Assembly: GCA_028023455.1 (NCBI GenBank)
Contig: JAQFVV010006306.1
Location: 3,065,001 to 3,129,000 of the forward strand
Direction: 5' to 3'
DNA from: Epiperipatus broadwayi
Lineage: Eukaryota > Onychophora > Udeonychophora > Euonychophora > Peripatidae
DNA length: 64,000 bases
Shown here: one piece after another, positions 20,880 to 30,641 of the stretch
How the letters are laid out: the number at the start of each line of letters is the position of its first letter
How positions within the stretch are numbered: position 1 is the first letter of the stretch
The notes under the pieces: generated by a model
Told to the model about the DNA's origin: nothing
Databases searched by the model: none
Seen by the model: the letters and a program-made list of their open reading frames with translations, nothing else
Position numbers and translations under genes: made by a program

Positions 20880-22720
20880 AGTACTATCCATTTCATATAA
20901 TGCACTTATCTAAATGAGTTTTTCACTTTCTGAAGCAGTTCTTAAACTTTTGCAAAGTGATGCCTTTTAATTCCTCCATAATTTTTTTTCACTTCTTCCA
21001 AAACCCAAAAAATATTTTCCTTTGAGGCATTTTTTTAGTCAAGGGAATAAAAAGAAATTACACAGACTGAGATTAGGTGAATAGGGTAGCTGGTTCATGT
21101 CATTCGTAGTGAAAATTTGCTTCACCCTCAATGGTTTTTGCCCTCCCACATTGTCTTGAGGAAACACCATTCTCCACTTTGCCACAAATTTTGACATTTC
21201 CATCTCACCATGTTTGCTTTAGAACTTGTAAGTAAAATGCCTGGTTAATAGTTTGACCATTAAGAGTGAATTCTGAATGTACAGTGTCATTTGCATCAAA
21301 AAAATAAATTAATATTGTCTTGACATCGAACCTCACTCACTATGCTTTTTTTGGGTCAGGTGAACTTGACATTTTTTATTCGCTTGACTGCTGCTTCATC
21401 TCTGGGTTATAGGCATAGCACCAGCTTTCATCATCAGTAATAATCTAAAAAAGATCAGGGTTGATTTCCAAATGGTTTTTTCAATTCATGATGCACATCC
21501 AAATCAGGACTGTTTTTGATCAGCTGTGAGCATGTGAAGCACAAATTTTGCTGCAATACTTTTTTCATTTGCAATTCATCACTCAAAATCTATTGACATG
21601 AGCTCTTGGATACACCAGAAAAATAAAAAAATTCAATTTATCACTCAAAATCCATTGACAATCTTGGATACACCAGACAATCAAAAAATTCAATTCATCA
21701 TTCAAAATCCTTTGACATGAACTCTTGGATACACCAGACAATCAAAACATTCAATTCATCATTCAAAATCCTTTGACATGAACTCTTGGATTCACCAGAC
21801 AAATCAAAAAATTCAATTCATCACTCAAAATTCATTGACAGTCTTGGATACACCAGACAATCAAAAAATTCAATTCATCATTCAAAATCCTGTGACATGA
21901 ACTCTTGGATACACCAGACAATCAAAAAATTCAATTCATCATTCAGAAAAATAAAAAAATTCCAATTTATCACTCAAAATCCATTGACAATCTTGGATAC
22001 ACCAGACAATCAAAAAATTCAATTCATCATTCAAAATCCTTTGACATGAACTCTTGGATACACCAGACAATCAAAAAATTCAATTCATCATTCAAAATCC
22101 TTTGACATGAACTCTTGGATACACCAGACAAATCAAAAAATTCATTTCATCACTCAAAATCCATTGACATTCTTGGATACACCAAACAATCAAAAAATTC
22201 AATTCATTGCTCAAAATCCTTTGACATTCTTGGATACACCAGACAATCAAAAATTCAATTCATCAATAAAAATTCATTGACATTCTTGGATACACCAGAC
22301 AAATCAAAAATTCAATTCATCAATAAAAATCCATTGACATTCTTGGATACACCAGACAAATCAAAAAATTTCAATTCATTAATCAAAATCCATTGACATT
22401 AATTCTTGTATATACCAGACAAATCAAAAAATTCAATTCATCACTCAAAATCCATTGACATAAAGTCTTGGATATACCAAACAAGTCAAAAACATTGACA
22501 TTCTTGGATATAGCAGACAAATCAAAAAATTTATCAATTCTGTGATGGTGTTTCAAAATCATATCCATGTTGGAGATCAAGGGTTGCCCTGAATAATGTT
22601 TGTCTGCAATTGACAATACAGTATTACTGAAGCAGAAAAAATGCTTATATACTTGTGTTTCCCCTGCCATTTTTCCTATCAGAAAACAGAATTTCACAAC
22701 CACACATTATTCCAATATTT
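20880..22720 (-). pseudogene. mariner transposase pseudogene
   Basis: Reading minus from about 22703: VKFCFLIGKMAGET (N-terminal helix-turn-helix start), then SIADKHYSGQPLI, a form of the usual R/K-SGRPS segment. The tandem array interrupts the second helix-turn-helix region. Beyond it come ESWCYAYNPEMKQQSS (about 21400, around the second catalytic acid), NGQTINQAFYLQVLKQ across a frame change, and the degraded PYSPNLS near 21085 that corresponds to the PPYSPDLAPCD block of the third acid. C-terminal LKKCLKGK and a K-C-I block follow. There are many stops and frameshifts. The transposase would act in the nucleus on the element ends; this copy cannot. Confidence 0.8.
21570..22540. repeat. Tandem repeat of about 57-61 bp inside the mariner coding region
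   Basis: About 16 units share CTTGGATACACCAGACAA, then TCAAAAAATTCAATTCATCA and a TCAAAATCC-TTGACAT block, with small length differences. Read on the minus strand, a unit encodes pieces like DLSGVSR and LNDELNFF, i.e. the segment around the transposase helix-turn-helix. A short coding segment has therefore been multiplied. The plus frames 21786-22396 exist only because the unit length is often compatible with an open frame. Confidence 0.85.
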
Positions 22721-22921
22721 CAACTATCACAAAAAAGAAAAAAACGATGAATAGATGAGACACTGTTAACAAAAAAAAATATTGCCACCATGGTTTTACA
22801 GAATGATGCTTGTCAGCCGACTGATTCACATGGGTCCCTGAAAGAGATATCTAATTGTGGAAGCATGCATTACAACAAACCTGTCCACCAGAGAACAGTT
22901 CCAAGGATTTTGGGTATCCCC

Positions 22922-23152
22922 TTGTATTTATGTCAAACCTTTCATTTTTTATTAGTAATTAATTACTAAAATTATTTAATCATTTTTTAAATTATTACAG
23001 TGAATTCTTACACATACACACATGTGTATATATGGCAGTCTTTTGATATCTAGGTATTTAATACTGGTTAATAGTGGAATATAGTATATGGTTCTATATA
23101 ATTATTTGGGGATTATATAGATGGATTTAAGGAAAATATTTAATTCGTTTTA
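22922..23152. other. Spacer between mariner and low-complexity tract
   Basis: AT-rich spacer with no feature. Confidence 0.5.
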
Positions 23153-23344
23153 AATAAAAAAAAAAAAAAAAAAATAAAAAAAAAAAAAAAAAAAAAAAAA
23201 ATAAAAAAAAAAAAAAAAAAAATAAAAAAAAAAATAAAAAAAAAAAAAAAAAAAAAATAAATAATAAAAAAAGAAAGGAGAGGGGGGGGGGAGGTGGGGA
23301 GGAAAGAAGGAAAAAGGGGGGGGGGGAGAGGGGGGGGGGGGGGG
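23153..23344. repeat. Poly-A then poly-G low-complexity tract
   Basis: About 120 bases of nearly pure A with scattered T (23153-23270) are followed by a purine block of G runs (23278-23344). The long minus-strand frames full of F, L and P over this tract are translations of the simple repeat. Length in an assembly is unreliable here. Confidence 0.85.
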
Positions 23345-23695
23345 TTAGCAATATGAGATGGCATGGAGAGTTGAGGGTCGTGTAAAAGTCTGTAGTTCAA
23401 ATCCCTTATATATTACATTATATATGTACAGGTATGCGTAAGCCTGTACAGTGTATTAATTTACATATTAAAAACAGTGCGTTAAAGGTCTGCCCATCCC
23501 TCGTATATGTATGTAAATGGATTATTCTCCAGTACATGAGGGGTCATAATGACTAAATGGTCAACATGGGTAGGATGACAACCTTGGCACTAACATGGGC
23601 TTTGAACATTCCATCATCAGATTTTCAATGAAAATGGATGGTTGAAGAGTTGTGAGTTGGAGTAGTTTGAAGCCTGTCCATTAAAGTATGAAGAA

Positions 23696-23735
23696 CTGAT
23701 GATTGCTGGTTTAGCATGAAATACAGATATTATTT
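23696..23735 (+). ncRNA. Hammerhead-like motif, truncated stem I (family 1)
   Basis: CTGATGA (23696-23702), a TGCT/AGCA stem II, GAAA and the AUA triplet remain. The 5' half of stem I is missing because of a deletion after TATGAAGAA. Confidence 0.45.
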
Positions 23736-24165
23736 ATCTTTTCAACATGTGTATGATCAGGTGGGTCAGCAATATGAGATGGCATGGAGAGTTGAGGGTC
23801 ATGTGAAAGTCTGAGTTCGAATTCCTTATATATTACATTATATATGTGCAGGTATGTGTAAGCTGTACAGTGTATTATTAATTTATATATTAAAAACAGT
23901 GCACTAAAGGTCTGCTTATCCCTCGCATATGTATGTAAATGGATTATTCTCCAGTACGTGAGGGGTTAGAATGACTTAATGGTCAACATGGGTAGGATGA
24001 CAATCTTGGCATTAACATGGGCTTTGAACATTCTACCATCAGATTTTCAATGAAATGGATGGCTGAAGAGTTGTGGGTTGGAGTAGTTTGAAACCTATCC
24101 ATTAAAGTATGAAGATTGGCTATCTTATTATAAAGCTGAGCACTGATTTTATATGTGTGTAGAGA

Positions 24166-24228
24166 TAGTAATCTGGACTAACTGATGATTGCTGGTTTAG
24201 CATGAAATACGCATATTGGTGATTATTT
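24166..24228 (+). ncRNA. Hammerhead ribozyme candidate (family 1)
   Basis: CTGATGA at 24182-24188 and GAAA at 24204-24207 are intact. Stem II is TGCT/AGCA with a U-U mismatch at its base. Stem III is two pairs around ACGC, U16.1 is at 24214 and A17 at 24215. Stem I is ACTAA/TTGGT (one G-U pair), then a bulge, then GTAATC/GATTAT. All catalytic core positions are retained. Confidence 0.6.
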
Positions 24229-24380
24229 ATCTTTTCAACATGTGTGTGATCAGGTGGGTCAGCAATATGAGATGGCATGGAGAGTGGAGGATCGTATAAA
24301 AGTCTGCGTTCGAATCCCTTATATATTACATTATATGTGCAGGTATGTGTAAGCCTGTACAGTGTATTAATTTAAATATA

Positions 24381-25076
24381 GAAAATAATCGCTGATGAGT
24401 TAAATTTATTCAAGTATGTAATTTCAGTTTCTAAATCTGAATGATAATGAAATAAGATAGAATATATGGACTGAATCATAGTTTTGTGATCATTTCGAAT
24501 TCAAATTAAATTATTTATTAGAAGCCTTTTTTATTATTATTTAACTATGTCCAAAGGATAATAAATTTATAGAATTCATTACATTCTCTTTATTCTTACG
24601 GTCGGCATTGATTATTGGATCATTCTATATGTTTTATTAATGACCATAATAATTTATAAAACAATAAAACGCTTAATTTATTGTTGGATTAAAAATATAA
24701 AAAAACTTTTGAAAGTGTGCTTTAAAGGCTTCATAATGCATATTAGACTTTATTTGAAAGGCTTCCTGCAGGGATTATTTGCAGCTCTGATGTTTAATAT
24801 TGACTCCTCCAATATTTGTTAACTTTCAAACTAACTTGACATTTCCAAAAAAAAAAAAACCCAGGATTTAAAAAGTCGCTATCAATTTTATGTAAGTTAT
24901 ATTTTAAATCTCTTTACAAGGCAAACATTTTGAAAGCTTAAAATTGTATTTTTTACTTATGTTGTTATATAGATGAATGCATATGTCTGCATTTTAAAAT
25001 ATATTTATAAAATCGTATATTCAGTGAAGCTTTTTATTGTTACTGGGTATGTGGGTCATTATCTGTCCACTAATCC
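24381..25076. other. Non-coding stretch
   Basis: The plus frame 24640-24822 (60 codons) has no recognisable domain. Nothing else is seen. Confidence 0.5.
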
Positions 25077-25385
25077 AGCCGTTCCTAATCTTTTTGGGAT
25101 AAAGCACCAGTGAATTTTAGGCTAGAGGATTTAATACAGACTATGACTTTGTTTGTTTTTTTATTTAGGTATTATAGCATTTTACAAATCATTAAAAACC
25201 AGTTACCATTTAGGAAATCCCAATATCAATAACAATCAACAATTTCTCACTATTGTCAAATCAAACTCCTTTTAATAATATATATATCACCGCTTCTTAA
25301 ACTTTTTTTTCATTCATGACTCCTTTTTATCATTGAGATTTTTTCGCGACCCCAGATATTAAATATAAAATAGACATAGGCTGCT
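25077..25385. mobile_element. hAT-type terminal sequences, two fragments
   Basis: CAGCCGTTCCTAATCTTTTT (25077) and CACCGCTTCTTAAACTTTTT (25289) each look like a hAT terminal repeat (CAGnGGTTCTnAAnCTTTTT). The second runs into GATTTTTTCGCGACCCC, a common hAT subterminal block. It may be the 3' end of the element whose transposase remnant lies at 26.0-26.8 kb on the minus strand. Target duplications were not identified. Confidence 0.5.
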
Positions 25386-25990
25386 ATGCCCCCTTGATAG
25401 GATGGTTTTGGGCAGTGCAGAGCTGTGCTCGCTACGTGTCAGTTTTTTTTTAGTTGGCTTTCCAATTCTGAGCAGGTAGACCGAATGTGATCCCTGCACA
25501 TTTGGACTGTTAATTGGGAGACAGAGGTATCTAGAATGGTCTTGACATGGCTCAGCTGTGGGTCAAGAATTTATTGTTTAATGGACTTGAGCCTTGGACC
25601 TCGCTGCCTGTTGTTGTGGTTGGTGCAATGCTGGACTTGTCCACCTATTCAGCTGAAGCATTTGGGTCTTCGCTTCGGGGGCGGGTGGGATTATTGGGTG
25701 ATGGATAGCTTCTCAGTGGCTGGGCCATGTAGATCCATGTATAGATACACATTAATCAACATTATAGCAACCCTTTATGGATATAATTGTTACCAAACAT
25801 ATGTACTTTATATAATCAATAATTGTTTTACCTTGTTTGTTACATTGAACACTGTAATTCTCAATGGGTAAGTGTACCCAAAAATTTTTGTAATCTTTTA
25901 CTAATAAAGGTTACTTTTGAAAGTAAACAATATACATATGAAAATAAGTCGTTTTAGGATTTGTTTTTAAGTATATAAAAGTTAATGAAA
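25386..25990 (+). other. Locally GC-rich block with an unassigned 111-codon frame
   Basis: Between about 25395 and 25740 GC content is clearly higher than the flanks, and the frame 25536-25871 opens with MVLTWLSCGSRIYCLMDLS. It is rich in W, C and L and has no motif I recognise. It is probably a non-coding part of a repeat, such as an element end or SINE body, and the frame is likely fortuitous. AATAAAGG near 25903 could be a polyadenylation signal for such an element. Confidence 0.3.
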
Positions 25991-25999
25991 GAAAATCAC

Positions 26000-26760
26000 G
26001 TTTTAATGAGATGGATGTGCTTGTTTTTTGCTGCATAACAAATTAAATCTTGGTGAAATATTTGATACTGCTGGACATAAAGCATCTTCAACATTTTTCA
26101 GCATTGAACGACATTTGGATTTAATATACATTAAAACCAAAAAAGTCATTTCACATAAGTATGTGGCACTGAATGGCAGAAGAATATGTAATACCACTTC
26201 AGAAATTGTGGGAAATTCAGTCCTAGTTCCATCCAGAATTCAGTTGAGGAATTTTTTTGAAAGTCAAGTTTTTAAGTTTGAGTCGCTCAATAACTCAGCA
26301 AATTCCTCTTGGGCTTTATATGGCAGATGATTAATCTCATTAATGTCAATCAGAAATGGTCTTTGAATCCAAGATAACTTTTTAAAATCTAAATTCGATA
26401 TAAAGTATTTGCAAAATTGTGTTTCTAGCGTTTTTAAGTGATCTATAATAATTTTTGCAATTAAAGTTTTACAATTATTTTTTTCAATTATAAAATTGTC
26501 CATAGTTGAAAATATCCAATGAATCATTTTCCACCATATTCTTCCAAATGTTGATCTTTTTAATAAAACCTTCAATTTTATCATTTGAAGTAAAAATATT
26601 GCTATTTTTTTTGATGAGACAAGTTAAGACCATTTAGCTTCTAGATTTTGTTTGAAAATATTTTTAAGAAGACTAAATCATAAAGCAGTTTTTACTGGCT
26701 AATTATAAAATGGCTTTTGTCAACAGCCAGTAAACAAATTTCTTTTAAACTTTTAATAAT
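26000..26760 (-). pseudogene. hAT transposase C-terminal half (ZBED-like type)
   Basis: The minus frame 26264-26584 contains LETQFCKYFISNLDFKKLSW, then PFLIDINEINHLP and AQEEFAELLSDSNLK. In a second frame, 26003-26197, it continues with FSATYLCEMTFLVLMYIKSK, NVEDALCPAVSNISPRF and LCSKKQAHPSH. This matches the C-terminal dimerisation region shared by hAT transposases and ZBED/SCAND3-like host genes. Usual marks are the TTYLCE-x-x-FS block, IK-x-K, L-x-x-VE/D-D-LR-x-A-x-S and I-x-PR. A frameshift near 26200-26260 and stops beyond 26590 break it. The N-terminal zinc finger and first catalytic part are not visible. Probably a dead transposon, not a domesticated gene. Confidence 0.8.
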
Positions 26761-27050
26761 GGTAAATTTAATTAAGATTTTTTTTTTTTTTTAATGAAGT
26801 ATAACCTCCAATTCTTTTGAATTTCATAAATTGAATTCAAATAAGAAAATTGTTCTATTATAATTAAGAACTCATTCATAATTTGTTTTTCTATTTTGCA
26901 AAGTATTAACTTTTAAAATGTCTTATCATTCGAAAGCTTACATTTGTAATAAATAATGTATAAATTATTCTCACTAGGCTCTTTCAAATATTTAAAGAGT
27001 TAAAATTTGGGGTTGGTGTTTTTAGATCTAGTGTCTGAACCTATCCTAGC

Positions 27051-27092
27051 ACCTGTCTGATGAGTGCCAGAGTACAAACTGTGGTCAGAGGT
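27051..27092 (+). ncRNA. Hammerhead-like ribozyme motif, singleton with GUC triplet
   Basis: ACCTGT (27051-27056) pairs at five of six positions with AGAGGT (27087-27092) as stem I. The core is CTGATGA (27057-27063). Stem II is GTGC/GTAC with a CAGA loop (27064-27075). The next core segment reads AAA instead of GAAA (one base missing). Stem III is AC/GT around TGTG, and the cleavage triplet is the canonical GUC (C17 at 27086). The sequence is unrelated to families 1 and 2. Confidence 0.5.
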
Positions 27093-29930
27093 TGAGGGGT
27101 CCTGACAGAGATATTTTAAATGCTTTCTCTAGTTAAGCATTTATCATAGAGCAATCCTCATTGTTTATAACTTACAAGCTTAAGAGAATATGGTCATGCG
27201 ATCTATGACTCTTATTTTGACTATTTATGTATTTGTTTCTGAAAATACAATATGAAAATAAAAATGTTTTTTTTTTTTTTACATTTCAATGGATAAGCAA
27301 TATATGGATCATATAATAAATCCAGAGATTTGGCCACTTGGTTCAATAATGATTCATTTCTATGGAAGATTATATATCAGTCAATTCTATTGATAATAAT
27401 AAAACTAAAAAAGTAAATGATATATAAATATGATTGTCTGTATTTTTTTCAGTAATAGTGTCAGCAATTGAACTTTAAGTACTCTGACTATGAACTTATA
27501 GGGTGAAAGCATTGTTTTGGCTATTTGTTATTCTAAAGTCGAAGTTTATCTTTTTTTGGAAGTAAATAAATGTTTATCGTAGAATATGATATTTACAAAA
27601 TGTGGGAGAATTGTGCACAAAGCTATCTAAAATTGAATAAAATTTTAACAGGGCCTTACAATATTATATGTCTAACTGAAATGTGGCCGAAGAAGGATAT
27701 ATATATATATATATATATATTGTAACCATTTAGCTACATAGCTGTATTAAAAATAATCAAATAGTGGGCAGCGTGCTCCAAGTTTAGTTTAGAATTATTC
27801 AATTAATGGGCAAATAATATTTAATTTTCCCATGCATATTTTTTATATAATAATAATGGGTTTTATTTAAGTGTTTTATTTTTATTCCCCCATGATAGTA
27901 TGAACATTCTAGACACTTTTCTTTAAATAATTGTCAAACTTGTTTTTTAATTATATGCGTATCTTAATATGTGTTATAAACTGTAAATGTTGATAAAAGA
28001 GAAAAAATGATAAAATCAGATCATTTCTTTTGTTCTCTCTCTTCAGTAAATTTATTAAATTACCAGTTGCTTTTAATTTTTTTTTTAAAAATGTACTAAG
28101 AGAAAATAATTTTCTCAGTTTTGTAAATTATTAATGATATTAATTTTAGCCTTAAAAGAGGGATAAAGTTTTACTTTCAATAGTATTTTTAAAAAGAGAA
28201 AAAAATAAGATTTTAATACTTTTGGTAAATTTTATTTTAATTAGAGTTGTTTTTTATCTTTTCTCTTTATCTCTCTTCAATGCAAAAATCAAATCAGTGC
28301 CATTAACTGATTATTTTGTTTTCTTTTTGCAAGAAAATTTTTTAATTAAAAAGAAGTTCTTGGCTTGTTTTTCAATGTCTAAGTTTAAGGAGTGAAGTAA
28401 ATGAACATTTGTGCTGGTAAAAATGTACCTAATTGGTTATAAAAATTGTCATGTAAGAGAAGATTGTGATTGGCTTGTAGATAAGATTATTCTGGAAAAA
28501 ATATTAGGGATGTGAATAAATCAGAAGATCCTAACATTTGGTAAGAAATTATTCCTAACTTATCTGTTGAAGAAAATACTCAAGTCTTAGCTAAGCTATT
28601 GCATAGTACAAAAGTTCTAAACAAGCTTTTAGTATACTATCAGTTTAGTCATAAAAATGGTTTCTATAATGAAAACCATGTGCTAAATTCATCTAAAAGC
28701 TAGGCATTATTTCCTCCATGTAACTTGCCTTTATGGAAATAAAATGTAGAGAAGTTACTCCCTAAAGTAATTTGCAACCTACTCTTCAACTAAGAGCATT
28801 GATCCCTGTGTAGGTTAGTATCACTTGGAAATTTTAGTGGAAAGAAATGGATAAAACTTTGTATTTTTAACCTGGAAATACTGCGCATCATGATAAGGAT
28901 AAATTAATCTTGTTCGTGTGTAGAAGAAAATTCAGTTGGAAATGATAATTGGAAAGGACTCCACAGGAGGATAAAACCATGGTTAAAGGTTCTTTATAAG
29001 CACACTATTTTTATTAATAGTAAAAAAGTAAAGATTTTTTATTTATATAAAAGTAATATTTTTGTGTAAGAGTTGATAATTTTAAATATTTTTATTAATG
29101 TTTCAAATTGTGATTTTTTTTTTAAAATTATGAAAGAGCTTTTTTTTTTAATTTAATTTTTGGAGCATGTTTTTTCCATTTCATTTATTTTTTCTTCCTA
29201 AAACTTAACAAAAGATTAATTAAACTAAGTCAAAGATTATGATTACTGATTTTTTTTAAAGATTTTTTTAATTCTTAGTTATTTTAAAGAAATAGCTTAA
29301 TAAATTAAAAGTTAATTTAATGAATAGAAATTAATTCATTAATATAATTTTTATGAAACTATATATATTTTTTGATGAAATGAATGCTTAAAATTTCATA
29401 CTGTCATGTCACTTTATTTTATTTATTGTTGATCAATTAGTTATTAAATAATTGTTTTAAATTCCTTCCAACTCCTATTACATGAATTGGCAGTGTGTGT
29501 GACTTTATTTCAAGATGGCTTAGTGTTCTAGAATTTTTTTAATTACCCCAATAAAACATTACTTATAGTATGGTAAACATATGAATTACTTAACATGATT
29601 TACAATAAGCTGCTTTATTTACTTATTTTTTGCTCACAGTAATAGTCTCGAGTTCTTGCTTTCTGAAGATTAGTGTATAACAGTTAGATATATGGATTAG
29701 GGGTTTAGGTTGGTGTTTGGACTCCAGAAAACTCTGGATGGTGCACAGGTATATTTTCTAAAATCCAGGCACTACATTTTTATTTATTAATTAAAAATTA
29801 AGCTTATAGTTGATCATACGTTAATGGTACTATATGTCCAGGGCATTGATGATGATCAGCATGTTTTAGTACATCAGCATTATTTAATTTTTATATATTC
29901 TGGTGGATTAGTATCCAAATTATCATGTTG
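27093..29930. other. Long non-coding stretch
   Basis: No supported gene. An AT dinucleotide run lies at 27698-27721 and is followed by TGTAACCAT; the AT run at 51993-52022 is followed by the same nine bases. The rest is AT-rich with many T runs. Confidence 0.5.
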
Positions 29931-30600
29931 TATTGCTGCTCAAAGTTTGGCAGTGGCTAAATAATTAGCCTGGTTCATAGTAGACCCATTTCAAATCCTG
30001 TCACAATGTTGGCTGTTGATTTTTTATTGTTGGTCATTCATGGAGATGAACGATTATTATTCTCTGCAATGGTGGGTGAACTTATAATTAGTTCTTTGCT
30101 GATCCCTCATGATCATTATACTCATGATTATTCCTTTTAATTTGTTTATTTGGCATGGTGATGATATCCCATTTAATAATTCAGCCCTAATGTGATGGCT
30201 ACCCAGTTGTGGGACCATTGTAACCTCAGGTTTTCCCTTATTAACCCCCTATCATCCATACTGTTACAATTAATGTCCAATGTGAGACCATGTAAGATGT
30301 TCCATTATTAACTCCCTATTTACTATACTGTTACAATATATGGTCTACAATTATGCTTTTGGTTGGCAATTTAAGAAAACAACCAATGAGCTCTGGCACT
30401 GTCCTCATAACTTGTAACAATAGTCAAACAATTTATAACGACAATGTTGTTTATCTTTTTATTTATGATGGTTCACCCAGTGTTTGAGGTCAATTAAGTA
30501 AGTGTGATCTTAAGCTATAAATTTTTTACCAATTTTTATCCATGTCTCAAAAAACACATTCATGACTCTTTACTGGGATACTTGAAAATGGATTTTATCA
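29931..30600. repeat. Possible tRNA-like repeat and a local duplication
   Basis: GGCAGTGGCTAAATAATTAGCC is A-box-like and CATTTCAAATCCTG, about 30 bases on, is B-box-like (29950-30000). Further on, TTATTAACCCCCTATCATCC with ATACTGTTACAAT (30240) is echoed by TTATTAACTCCCTATTTAC with ATACTGTTACAAT (30306). Weak evidence only. Confidence 0.3.
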
Positions 30601-30641
30601 AATCTGTAACAAATAAATAACTTCTGATGTATATAGTGTAA

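Larger units (their letters stand above)
20799..22921 (-). mobile_element. mariner-family element enlarged by an internal tandem repeat
   Basis: The left end reads GGGGTACCTTAAAAACCTTGG. The right end, read inward on the minus strand, is GGGGATACCCAAAATCCTTGG. These terminal inverted repeats enclose a decayed minus-strand mariner transposase. Length is 2,123 bp against about 1.3 kb for typical mariners; the excess is a tandem array at 21570-22540. The right end continues with GTTCTCTGGTGGACAGGT, closely matched by GTTCTCTGGTATACCAGT at 63751, so both copies belong to one family. Confidence 0.85.
23345..24380 (+). mobile_element. Tandem family 1 retrozyme-like units
   Basis: Three successive units start with TTAGCAATATGAGATGGCAT or TCAGCAATATGAGATGGCAT at about 23345, 23766 and 24257; the third is partial. 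Each has a tRNA-like segment ending in the B-box match GTTCGAATCCC (GTTCAAATCCC in unit 1), followed by about 400 bases of non-coding sequence and a hammerhead-like motif. The predicted cleavage points in successive units (23729 and 24215) are 486 bases apart, giving the monomer size. Direct repetition of a ribozyme-bearing, non-coding unit is the layout described for animal retrozymes and for the hammerhead-bearing Sm-alpha SINE-like repeat of schistosomes. Confidence 0.75.

Noticed and set aside
21786-22396. Three repetitive plus-strand frames (SIHHSKS-type)
   Set aside because: Antisense reading of the tandem repeat inside the mariner transposase.
23127-23400. Two long minus-strand frames rich in F, L and P
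   Set aside because: They are translations of the poly-A/poly-G tract.
26028-26330. 100-codon plus frame
   Set aside because: Antisense to the hAT transposase remnant, which has clear family motifs on the minus strand.
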